From Spinacia oleracea (lineage: Eukaryota; Streptophyta; Magnoliopsida; Caryophyllales; Amaranthaceae): 64,000 nt of DNA. The stretch lies in assembly GCF_020520425.1 (NCBI RefSeq), contig NC_079487.1, positions 127,494,385-127,558,384 on the forward strand, in the 5' to 3' direction. The notes below the pieces were generated by a model. The model saw nothing but the letters and a program-made list of their open reading frames with translations. It did no database searches and had not been told where the DNA came from. Shown here piece after piece: positions 11,226 to 21,723 of this stretch (position 1 is the first letter of the stretch; the number at the start of each line of letters is the position of its first letter). A program made the translations under genes and the position numbers.

Positions 11226-11930
11226 ACAAGACAAGACTTGTCAAATCGGGTATTCGGGTTTGATTGGAGTATTTCGAGTCGGAAATTGAAACAATTTTTT
11301 GTCAAATAGTCGATCGAAATTTAGTTAGGTTTCTTTTTCTTTTGTTTACTATGGATTTGATTGTACATATAATAGGAGATTTTAGAAATAAATTTGATGA
11401 GGTTTTATTTCAATTCTTTTATGCATTCGTTGATTTGTTGTTCTTTGACATTTCAATTATCCAAAAAAAAAAAATCACCATCAAACTTCTAAAATTGCGC
11501 CGTTTTATAATGTCTAATAAATTTAAATCAGTCCAATTAGTTTTGATTATTTCAATAAATTTAAGTTTGATAAGTTGAATTAAACGTACTCAAAGTGTGT
11601 TGCTATGTCACAGATTACTCCGTACTCAAAGTAAGAATCCGTACTCAAAGTAAGAAATATGTTATCTACGATTCTACGGCCTCAATTTAATTTTTTTTTT
11701 AATTAAAGAAGTGTAGGTATGATTGGGTGGTTAGTTTTCCCATCCTCTACATAGAACTATGAATTTGATTTGTTTAATTAAAGTCGTATTTTTAGATTGC
11801 TTTCAATTAAAATAATATGTAAATAGCATTTCACACCTTTATGTTTATATCTAAAACAATTACAGAGTACTAACAAATTATATTGCATAATAAATCACAC
11901 AAAATTACTAACAAGAGTCTTAATTACAAG
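11226..11930. other. Convergent intergenic region, 3' flanks of two genes
   Basis: The RING gene and the GMC oxidoreductase are convergent and about 700 bp apart. The interval is AT-rich with a short repeat of GTACTCAAAGTAAGAA (about 11620-11655), which includes one TACTCCGTA. No further gene. Confidence 0.6.
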
Positions 11931-14309
11931 TTAGGATCTTGAAGAAGATTGCGTTCTTTCCTGTACAATCTTCAAACCTTGGTACCTCCCAAGCATCATC
12001 AACGTACCCATAGGATTAGTCCCAGGAGATTCCACCAATGTAGAACCATCCATAACCCTCAAACCCTTAACCCCATTAACATTATAATCCTTATCAACCA
12101 CTTCACCTATAATACACCCACCATGATAATGGTAAAATGTACTCACATTCTTCTTACAATACTCTTTACTCTCTTCCTTCCCCAACTTCTCTAACCTGTT
12201 ACGTTCATTCCCCAAATATACACTCACTGCCATGGACATTGATACTTCCTCTACCAATTGATGAATCTTAACACAAAACTCCATATCTTCATCTCTTGAA
12301 AGGTAATTAAATTGTACAAGTGGGTTTTCCCTTGGATCCTTGTTCTTTAGCTCGAGTTTTCCAGTTGAGGCAGGGAATGCAAGCTTACCAGCTATTGAAA
12401 CCCTTGTTAAGTTTTTGCTAACAGGTACGATGATCGATTCGAGTATGACTTTATAGTCTTCTGCTATGCCTGTTACTTGGGGTGTATCGGGTACTCGTGA
12501 TTTTGGTTTCGAGTCTACTAGTAGAGATATTGCTGGATTGTCTTGCATTTTGTCTCCTACACTTTTTAAGTTTGATACTACTGAAATGTTGAAGTTTTCG
12601 AGGTGATTCGACGGTCCGATTCCACTTAGCATGAGGATTTGTGGGCTGCTTAATGCTCCTGCTGTAAGTATAACTTCACCTACTGGTAAGGTTGAATTTT
12701 CTGGCTTCTTGAGGTACACTTTGTAGGATTTTTTGTTGTCATCTTCACTTTTGATGAACTTTACTCCTTTTGCTCTTGGTTGATCCCCTGCATTGTTTAT
12801 GAAAAACTAGATAACCCAATCCAAACCAAAATGTACGTGTATGAACCATATATAATTGACTTGAACGTACTAAATCAAAATTTAACCTATAGAGTCATCT
12901 GTCATCACTTAAAAATAACCTAAAGTAATTAAATTGACCTAAATCATATGTTGGGTGAATGACTTGTCATCACCTCAAAGTAAAATTGATCCGCTAGTGT
13001 CCTTATCTATTTGATTATTAAACCTCCATTTTGTATGACATTATCAAATTGTAATGTTGACGTTATCCATCAATCAATTTTTTTCTAACTTTTTTGGTTA
13101 AAAGTTTGTCAACCATCTTTTTGATGTCTACGACTACAAATACACATATAAATTAAGTATATGGTCGGCCCATTATTTGAAAAATATATGCAAAATTCAT
13201 CATTAGAGATTAACCAATAATATCTTGGCCTGATTGTGAGATCGAGTATCTATACGTATACCACATATTTAACGATCGAATTTCCCCTCCATTTATTTAG
13301 ACGGAATAATTTTTATTGGTCTTATTGCTTATTTATTCGCATTGAATATTAAGATAGTGAAACATACGAAGTATAACGCTACTTTGAAAGTGTAAATTTC
13401 TTTGAAAAATGTTTTGAATTTACTTGTATAAACTCACCTGAATCAGGGTGGAAGAAGATCTTGCTCACAGTAGCATTCAAGAGAACAACAATGTTCTTAG
13501 GATTACCTCCTCCAAGAAGATCAGCAGCCGTATGTCGTCTCCCAGAAACATCGAAAATCGTACCACTCAATTTAGTCCCTTGAACATGCTCCAAAGTATA
13601 CCCATTAAAAGGCAAAACCCCTGCTTCCAAAAGCCCATCTAACACAACAGATTGCCAAGGGCTCAACATTTCCGGCGCGAAAACCACCTTAGATTCTACC
13701 CATTCATAAGCTTGTTTCACCATTTCCTCATCCCAACCCATTTTCTTAATAAACGGGTCACTTGCCCGGCTATAAAACCCGCTATTTATAGCCGTGGATC
13801 CTCCTAGGACTCTACCCCTGTAATTCAAAACTCCGTCTAAGGAAATGAACTCTTGTGCTGCTGAAGTGTACTTGTTTGTTTCCACTAATGGGTAACCGAA
13901 CTTTGTTCTTTCCAAAATTGTTGGGTTGCTATAAGGAGTGTCTCCTCGTTCGATTACGAGGACCGAGAATTTCTCCGAGAGTGTAGCAGCTAATGGGCAA
14001 CCGCATGCTCCTCCTCCGACTATTATGTAGTCGAAAGATTTGCCTTCGACTTCATTGACATCCGAAGTCATGTAAGGAAGTTCAAGTTTAGGTCCTACAA
14101 TGTCAAGAAAATGTATTACACATTCAAACTTCCATGTATATTGTATTAAAAAGTATATAACCAGGACGAAATTGAACATGTGTATAGCTTAATTAATTAC
14201 CTTTGTTACATGAAGGAGAGGAGGAGGACGATAAGGATATGGAGGAAAGAATGCAATGGATAAGAAACCAAAGTATAATAATACATGTTTCTTGAAGCCT
14301 CTTCATCAT
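11931..14309 (-). CDS. (R)-mandelonitrile lyase-like GMC (FAD) oxidoreductase
   Basis: Three exons: 14201-14309, 13438-14094 and 11931-12787, all GT-AG, joining to 540 codons plus stop. The phases agree at both joins (one base carried over each). Exon 1 encodes a hydrophobic N-terminal signal of about 27 residues. Then come the FAD dinucleotide motif YIIVGGGACGCPLAATL (about 58-74), GRVLGGSTAINSGFYSR, the GMC signature 2 GALSSPQILMLSGIGP (about 298-313), and the C-terminal FYHYHGGC and GTNPMGTLMMLGRYQG blocks that hold the active-site His and Asn. Family members are secreted FAD enzymes; hydroxynitrile lyase activity is proven in few, so the substrate is unknown. HOTHEAD proteins are the nearest alternative but are usually longer. 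No break is seen. Confidence 0.93.
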
Positions 14310-15080
14310 CTATGGTATTGTTGTAGTTTAGAAATAGTAAAAAGACAATGATAATGTTGGTTTGTGAAAATGCATGCAATTAAAAGGAGTCTAGCTTGTA
14401 ATGTGAGTTTTAAGGTAGCAACTAATTAGCTAGAGAAGTAATATTGTTTGTTAATTAATAAAAGTTTGCGCATGTTTTGAGCAATAATAAGTTGGACTAA
14501 TTTTGGTTGGGGAAAGTCATAATTAATGTTGCTTGGTATGGTTATCATTGCATGTTCTTACTTGGACTACATGTGTAATTGATTGGCTCTCTCCAAATTT
14601 GTTTAGTGGGAAGTTATATAAAGGTGCCCTGCACCTACTACTAAGTACTACCTTATTGTTGTGAATAAACGAAGTGGTTTTCATTGGTTGACTAATAATC
14701 ATACTATATGAACTCTTTGTTGTACCTCAAGTATCCGCATTGGATTCTCGACATTTTGATATGTATGTTTCCGACACTTTAATACTCCCTTTTGAACTAC
14801 GTAATATCATGGAATTTTTTCATAATTTAGTCGAGTCGTATACTTGGACATGTATTCTTGTCCGACACTAGTACCCATGTTCGAGTAACATAGATCATGC
14901 GTAAAACTTAGATTTCTAATATCTGAACTTATTTAAACTTATCTCAAGAAAACAAGTAGAAATAAAACAAGTAGAAATAAGACCGGTGTGCAATATTCAT
15001 CCTTAGTTTCACTAGTACTATGGCCATTAATAAAGTGCAAATTTTCCTTGTGAATGTGTAGGAGATAAGTAAGGTGAGAA
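14310..15080. other. 5' flank of the GMC gene
   Basis: Contains a good TATA-like TTATATAAAGG (about 14616-14626) on the plus strand with no gene after it, and an ATCTGAACTTAT fragment (14921) like the repeats of the MITE at 1993. No coding gene. Confidence 0.4.
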
Positions 15081-15208
15081 TGTAAGATGCTAAACAAAAC
15101 AACAAATAATTGTAAGATGCTAAACAAAACAACAAATAATTGTAAGATGCTAAACAAAACAACAAATAATTGTAAGATGCTAAACAAAACAACAAATAAT
15201 TGTAAGAT
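15081..15208. repeat. Perfect 30-bp tandem repeat, four copies plus 8 bp
   Basis: The 30-bp unit starting TGTAAGATGCTAAACAAAAC is repeated without a difference at 15081, 15111, 15141 and 15171. It is followed by a partial copy to 15208. The 82-codon minus-strand frames are made by this repeat and are not genes. Confidence 0.95.
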
Positions 15209-15738
15209 AGTAGAACCCTAAATTATCCTTTTTGTTATTGGAGTTTGTAGAGACATCATACGAATAAGTATTTTTGCAATGAATATGTTGGACTTTGACC
15301 CCAAGCCACTTGGCCCTTGCCCAGTTGCTCCCTTCTCGACATGGTGGCCTCATTGAGTCATTGGCCCCCATATCGATTGATTGTATGATCCAATGTGGAT
15401 AAGTTATGAAAGTCCATAAATTGACATGATGTTTATAGTTTAGATACCCATGCCTGTTTATAGACAAACAAATGTTGTTTATCATCGATTTTAGCTATAA
15501 TTGAATCATACTAAACACTCCCTTCGTTCTATAATGTTCTTACTCTTCTATTATGCGCGGTGTTCAATACACTACTTTAACTATTACAATTTATTTTAGT
15601 AAAAATTATAAAGATATTTAGAAAATTTATATTGGAAAGAATCCAATTAGATCCCACAAGTAAATATTTATTTATTATTTATATTACTAATTATGGTCAA
15701 AGTTTTGTATTTATTTTGATCATATGAATAGTTGCACG

Positions 15739-16301
15739 GAGGGTTTCAGTTTTCTTTGCCGTTTAGGCCGGAAATAGTCTAATTTCTTCGGAAATTAGAC
15801 TATTTCCGACCCTTATTCTTGTTTTTTCATTGTTTTCTCTTTATGTATTGTCTTGTTTTGTTTTTTCCGTTATTTTGTTCCCAATTTATTCTTGGGTTTG
15901 TTCCCAATTTATTTGGGTTTTTCCTAGAGTTTTCTAGGTTCTTGATTCTCATCCATGGATGAGAATTTTTTTAGGGTTTTTAGGGTTTTAATAATTGGGA
16001 AGGAGATTTGGATTCATACAGGTTTAGGGTTTATCATCAACTCGTCAACCAGAACAATTCGTGCGCATATTGCGAAGGGCTCTACTTGGAAAGATGCGAA
16101 AACATCGAAAATCACTGCTCGCGTTAAGCTAGAAGCGGTGGAGTACGAGATGTGCTTTAGGATGCAGAATAGTAACTGTTTTGATTGTAACAGTTATATA
16201 TTTTCTTTGAATCTGTGGTATGCAGATCTATTTTATTATTGTAGATGCCGTATGGCTGATTATTAATGAAATTGTTCTTCCCCGTCAAAAAAAAAAAAAA
16301 A
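15739..16301 (+). mobile_element. Poly(A) retroposon (SINE-like or short LINE derivative) with target duplication
   Basis: The insert ends in a run of A (about 16287-16300) after ATTGTTCTTCCCCGTC. It is flanked by an identical 13-bp target duplication, GAATAGTTGCACG (15726-15738 and 16302-16314). A poly(A) tail with a 13-bp or longer duplication identifies target-primed reverse transcription. It contains a 103-codon frame from 15955 of unknown nature and no reverse transcriptase, so it moved in trans or is an internally deleted LINE. Confidence 0.75.
15769..15808 (+). other. 18-bp perfect hairpin with a TTCG tetraloop
   Basis: Arms 15769-15786 and 15791-15808 are perfect inverted complements around TTCG. 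The closing pair is C-G, giving the very stable C(UUCG)G tetraloop in RNA. It lies about 30 nt from the 5' end of the retroposon transcript. Confidence 0.9.
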
Positions 16302-16339
16302 GAATAGTTGCACGAGGAACATTTTGGAACATAGAGAGT

Positions 16340-17094
16340 ATTGGAGTAGCACAAATGTCTTGTTGAGATAAATGGTGCTTCTTTTTTGTTTTTTTGAGTC
16401 TTGTGCATATGGAACGAATTATGTTTATGGATAGTCGTGTTGTAAACGTCCATATCTAATGAGTCTTATTCTTGGATGACATAGACCTAAAGTATAAACA
16501 TCGCATAACCTTGGAGGCTTGGACACTATTTCAAGTTCGAATTAAACTTTGATACCCAAAGCCCTCAATAATAGTAGTTTGTAAACAAAAAAAATAAAAA
16601 ATTCCTCAATAGTATACATTTTCCTTTCTGTAAAGAGCATATTTATGCGAAACGGTTTCTCAAAAACTTATTGGGAGATGTAAAAACGCCCCCTGCCTTG
16701 AAAACAAGTCACCTCTAAAAATACAAGTGTCACCCAACCACACACTAAACTATTTAAAACCATCTCATAAATCATGCGCAATTCATAAATTTGCCAGAAC
16801 AACAAAGATAAGGAAAGTGAGCTACTTTATGTACACATACTCCTCTATTACATTATTACAGATAAACTTGTTTTTCCAGTATATACTCTAAAAAGGTTGG
16901 CCAGAAAGTCCAAAAATATACAAACAAATATCAGATTATATTTTTGTAATCAAACATTATCTCCTATTAACCCACTATTTTGGCACATAAAAATGACTAT
17001 TTATTATAATTAATATTATACTTAATTAGGGGGCAATCTAGTTTAATGGTCCACTCAAAAGCACCTAATTAAAAAGATGCACAGAATATTTGAT
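16340..17094. other. 3' flank of the MYB-CC gene
   Basis: No gene seen. Probably holds the 3' UTR and polyadenylation signals of the minus-strand gene beginning at 17094 and downward; exact sites not resolved. Confidence 0.45.
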
Positions 17095-18512
17095 CTATTC
17101 CTTTGAGTTCAAGTCTATTGGTTGCCTTAAACCAAAATCTAACTCATTATTCTCACATTGGCTGCTGCTATTCAGATCAAATGTTTCCAAAACTCCAAAC
17201 TTTCTCAACCCATTACCATTACCATTACATGATGATTTCTTGCTGCCTGTTTGTTCAACACAATTGCTCATCCTCTTCCTCGAACCCGGCCCCACTTTCG
17301 TTCTCGATTGATCGAGTTCGAGTAATGGGAGGATGAATACACAGTTTTCTTGGCTACCCTTGTCATCTGTGGTAATCTCTTCGTTTTCACGCTTTGTTTC
17401 TTTCTCCTCTTCTCTTCTTCCCGAGCTCTCTGAAGATGTTAAGGAGCTTTCAACAGAATATCCAGTATGCCTCATTGTCTGCTTCTGTTCTAGTGATAAA
17501 TCTGTCACCTCTGTTAGCCCGGAAAATGATGAACTGCTAACCATTGAGACTAATTGAGAGAGTTCAGCTTTTGCATGTTCGACTCCATCTGCTGAACAGT
17601 TGTAGCTTGACAGTGTTTCCTGCGCTTTCTTTAAAACTGTCTGTAAATATTTCCCTTGAGCTTCAATGCGCAGCTGCAAGTGTCTTTGTACCTAGAATTA
17701 CATGATTGTTTTTTCCCATCATCAATATTGAGGCGAAGCTGATTAATTAAGCTGCAAAAGATGATTATGATTCTTCTTACCTCAATCTGTTCATGGAGTT
17801 TCCTCTGTACTTCCATCTGTATTTTTATTGTCTTAGATATCTGCACATTTCTGTATTCAAACATGACAAAAATCAGCACAGATGAAAAATCTTGCCAAAC
17901 ACAGGAAAGACGAACATTGCAAATTCTTACTCATTAATCTGTTCTTGAGTCGGATCATTTATTTCCTTTTCCTCAACGAATAGATTAAGTGTGTCAATGC
18001 CATGGCTTTCTTCGCAATCTGTATCATCTGGTTTCGATTCACTGCAGGTTTCTGATTTCTGACTATGCTGATAATTTTTTCCAAGCCTGAATTTCTGCAA
18101 TGATCGAAAAAACGATGTGTACTTTCAGAACTCTGTCCTTTCATAGAAGCTAAAGATTAGATAAGGTAAAAAAAAAAGCAGGTGATGAATTGCCTGTAAA
18201 TGACTCTTGAGATGATACAAAGTAAGTCCTGGTATTCCCATCACTCTCATCAGACCTTTCGGTGTTGCCTCTGCTTAATAAAAGAAACAATAAAAAAAAA
18301 ATAAGACAAAAACCATGGAATGAGAAATAATGTAATACAAGATAAGGTAAATAGAGTGAAGGGAACGATACGCAACTGTCTGCACCTCCAAGCTGATGAA
18401 CTGCTTCGACAAATCGTTGATGAAGTTCCGGCGTCCATTTCAGCCTAGGCTTGGCATCAGTAGATAAGACCAAGTTCATATCTTGAGTTTGCAAATTTTG
18501 AAAATTAGTCAT
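17095..18512 (-). CDS. MYB-CC (GARP, PHR1-LIKE) transcription factor
   Basis: Five exons: 18377-18512, 18194-18270, 17931-18094, 17781-17850 and 17095-17691, totalling 347 codons plus stop with agreeing phases. The GARP MYB-like DNA-binding domain (about residues 20-75) shows KPRLKWTPELHQRF, then KATPKGLMRVMGIPGLT and LYHLKSHLQKFRLGK across exons 1-3. The coiled coil with LHEQIE and VQRHLQLRIEAQGKYLQ (about 144-176) is the MYB-CC dimerisation motif. The C-terminus is acidic and Ser-rich. Proteins of this family bind P1BS-like sites; PHR1-type members drive phosphate-starvation genes, but the subgroup here is not certain. An in-frame TGA two codons before the ATG fixes the start. Intron 2 has a GC donor (CAG|GCAATT). 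Confidence 0.93.
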
Positions 18513-18561
18513 GTTTCAGATTTTGTAGAGGAATGACAGGTTGGAAAATACTCAAAGGGAG

Positions 18562-18595
18562 CATATATATATATATATAGATATATAGATATAGA
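18562..18595. repeat. AT-dinucleotide microsatellite in the MYB-CC promoter
   Basis: A run of AT dinucleotides followed by ATATAG units about 50-80 bp upstream of the MYB-CC start codon. Any TATA function for this gene probably falls inside it, which would make the promoter length-polymorphic. That role is inference. Confidence 0.8.
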
Positions 18596-18599
18596 AATA

Positions 18600-21500
18600 G
18601 TACTGGTAATAGTTTAATACAGAATAAGCTAGCTCTGACCCTTGAAGCTCTGATGATTCAAAATAAATATGCAGAAGATGTGGCTTCTTTTTATATACTT
18701 ATAATTTAGAGAGAAGTTGGTTGGAGTTGTCCTATGTTCTCACTCCATATCTGGAAACATTTTAAGTGGGGTTCTTTAGGGAATATATGCCCATGAGCTG
18801 GGGATGCTTTCCTCTCACCTCCCCCTAAATATTCATATCAACTTTTTTTTCTTTTTTTTTTTTTTTTTTTTGGGTGTGATGTTCAATTTTCAACTTGTGT
18901 TACCTTACCTCTCTATCTTCTCCTTTGACTTGAAAGGAAGTGGGAGAGAATCTCGCCGAGGCAGCAAAAAACAGAGAAAGCAACACAGTTCCAACATGGA
19001 GTCTCTCAAAAGGATAGAAAAGAAAAGGAATAAAAGTGTAGCCTTTGTTTTTATCTTCCTTCACCTCTCCTTCCCCTCTTATTCCCAGGCGAATTAGGTA
19101 GCCCTACCATTATAAAATATTAATGGGTGTGGAAAACATACTGATTTTGTCCCAATTTACTCGCCTCATGGTAATTTTTTTTTACGGTAAAGTTAGGTCC
19201 CACACTCATCCACTTACATTTTTCTAACTACCTTTTCACAAAGCGTGTCACTTAAATGGGACAAGTAAATTAGGACAGAGGGAAAGGTACAACAATTATA
19301 TGAAGTGAGAGTAATTGATTAGAGTTGCTTGAATAGATATTTATGATTGAAAGGAAATTAGACCTAAAACGTTTTTTTTTTCTTTTTTCTACCCCTAATT
19401 TGCTTTCATGTGGTGGAAATTGTCAGATCCTTATTGTTCCTTGTAAGCTTAAAGGACCAAAGAATCTATTGATAGATATTTGGGGCACACTCAGTCAAGC
19501 CATCTGTGTCATTACCTAAAACCAAAATGACAATCAAATCAGCCAGTTCAATGTAACTGAATATGAATTCCTAAGACCAGAACCAGAACCATCCATCCCC
19601 TTATCTCTAAAGGAATAGAACCGCATATCTGCAGGATTATCCCTGCACAGGAGAATCAGATTTCCGGAGCTGTGACTCCGTGAGCATTATACACATATAA
19701 TGTCACAAAACTCAGAACATATACCCCCCTTTTTTTGTTCGAGAATATATACACATAAGGTGTTGCAGAATAACTTATCACTGGCTCATTCAAGATGTTT
19801 TTATGCTTTTCTGTACAGAGTTTACAGCTACTTGCAGCTGAGATATTCAGGTTCTATCCTTGAGTTGCAAGTCTGGTTGTGTGTCTCAATAATAATGATT
19901 AGCTTGACCCGAAAAGTTAACTTATCTTGTACTTTTTCTGTTTAATATTCCTTAACTAGATTTACAATTGCATATATTTCTTCACTGTATTACAGTAACA
20001 GGGTAAATATTAAAATTACAATAAATATTTGATTAGAGAGTTCCAAAGGTAGATGATGTTAATATGTTATACTATTGGTATAATTCCTAGGTCTACTACT
20101 AATTCTAACGAGCCAATGGAAGTTAGGGAAAATAAATATTCTATGTATACTTGGTGTACATTCTTTGTTGCTCGTGATGAAGGCTCACACCTAGGTGATG
20201 CCATCATGGTATACTGGTAACATGTAAACATGTATATAAACGGAAATGGCCAAAAGTGGGCATACACAGTTTATACCTTGAAACAAAAATATAAAAGCAA
20301 TCAAGACGAATGATGGATAAGAGTTGAATGATGAATAAAGAAGTGTAGGTTTAGCATACTAGATTAGGGCTGTAATCCATATCCTAAAACTAGCTAAAAC
20401 TCAAGATGACAAAGTGTTAATCAAAAATGAAAAGGGGAAAGAAAAGAGAGTAAAGGAGCTCAATATGGCGAACAACATATCCAAAAAAGTCAAATTGATC
20501 AAAGATTGATCTTCCTTTAGATTTCTTGGGTATCGGTCTAAGTGTTTGATAACTAAGGGGAATCAGAATTTCATGATTGATTTTCCAAAGTGCTGCTATC
20601 TGAGTGCCTTACATTTACATGTTCTGCTACATTGTAAACTATTTTTCCAGGATGCAAAAAGAGAAAAGATTAGATACCAGGTAAACATTACATGACAAAA
20701 GCCCGAAAAAAGAAAAAAAGAAAAATAAATAAATTAAGAGCACATATTAAGGGACAATGCTTTAGTTTGCTGAAAGCATACAAGATGCCTTTACCCTGGG
20801 GATCCTAACTGGTTATTGGTCCACACCACCATAGTAAGCACATTATCAAAACGATTAACGACGAAAAACTGAAGGACTAATCACAAACTTGTCATAATTA
20901 TATTAAAGGAAGGAATATGTTTCTAATTATGTACCGAATTCAATGATGAAATGTGGCCCTAATATTTGAAAAACCAAAGGAAGAAAATTAAAAAGAGATG
21001 GTTGATTGTACTTAACGCTCTTTAATCATGGCTTTAATATATTCCCTAATAAGTAAAGTAGATTCCGGGGGATGATGTCGAAAGAGCGAGTCATATCGAT
21101 CATGTGAAACATTTTAGGATTGTATTTGTGTGTATGTATGTGAAGAAGTTGTTGTTGATGATGATCAAAAGTTTCTCATTGAGGGGAGGGGAGGGTAAAG
21201 GGTAGCTTCCTTCTTCATGAATTATTATTATTCTGTAGGGACCCTTCCATGAAGAAGATGTTTTATAAAGCCAAAAGCATGGACATCAAAAATGAAAAAA
21301 GAATATGGTCTCTGGAATCAATAAAAGGAGACACTCAAAAAGAACCACTCCTACAAAGCAAAATTCATTCACTTGTAATGTAAATTAAGGAAATTATGTC
21401 ATACTTACCAAAAATGACGCGAGCAGTATGTCACGCGATCAAATTCACCTTTCCGGTAACTTCTGGTTTACGATCAATCGCGTACTCCGTACTTCAGACT

Positions 21501-21723
21501 AGAAGAGAAGTAAAGAACTAGTGTGTACTCCAGTTAGCATCAAATTTGAATTTTTTACCTGAAAAATTATTACTTTTCTGATGCTATCCAGGTTATTTAA
21601 TTTAAACAAAATGGGTAAATTCAGATCAATAAATAGTAGAAAAGTAAATATCATACCAAAAATAGAATAGGCGTTGGACATTCCACGTGTGATTTGAATG
21701 TGTACAGGCTAAAAACTGTATTT
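18600..21723. other. No gene resolved; MITE-like fragment
   Basis: Upstream flank of the MYB-CC gene. 19139-19285 is bounded by inverted GTCCCAATTTACT and AGTAAATTAGGACAGAGGG sequences, a probable mariner-type MITE. The ORFs here (18804, 19700 on +; 20067, 21499 on -) show no domain. Confidence 0.4.

Larger units (their letters stand above)
15518..16338. mobile_element. Stowaway-like MITE split by a retroposon
   Basis: The left end CTCCCTTCGTTCTATAATGTTC (15518-15539) and the reverse complement of 16317-16338 (ending before TA at 16339) agree at most positions, forming terminal inverted repeats of the mariner/Stowaway type. The two halves are separated by the poly(A) retroposon at 15739-16301. 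Without it the MITE would be about 245 bp. Confidence 0.55.

Noticed and set aside
10617-11305. 205- and 105-codon antisense frames over the RING gene
   Set aside because: Shadows of the coding strand; no domain, and the sense frame has a complete RING finger.
14616-14640. TATA-like TTATATAAAGG on the plus strand
   Set aside because: No coding or transcript-like sequence follows in that direction.
15081-15208. Regular 30-bp repeats reminiscent of a CRISPR array
   Set aside because: The repeats are contiguous with no spacers, in plant nuclear DNA. It is a simple tandem repeat.
16157-16453. 98-codon minus-strand ORF
   Set aside because: Runs across the retroposon poly(A) tail and into the flanking MITE; chance frame.
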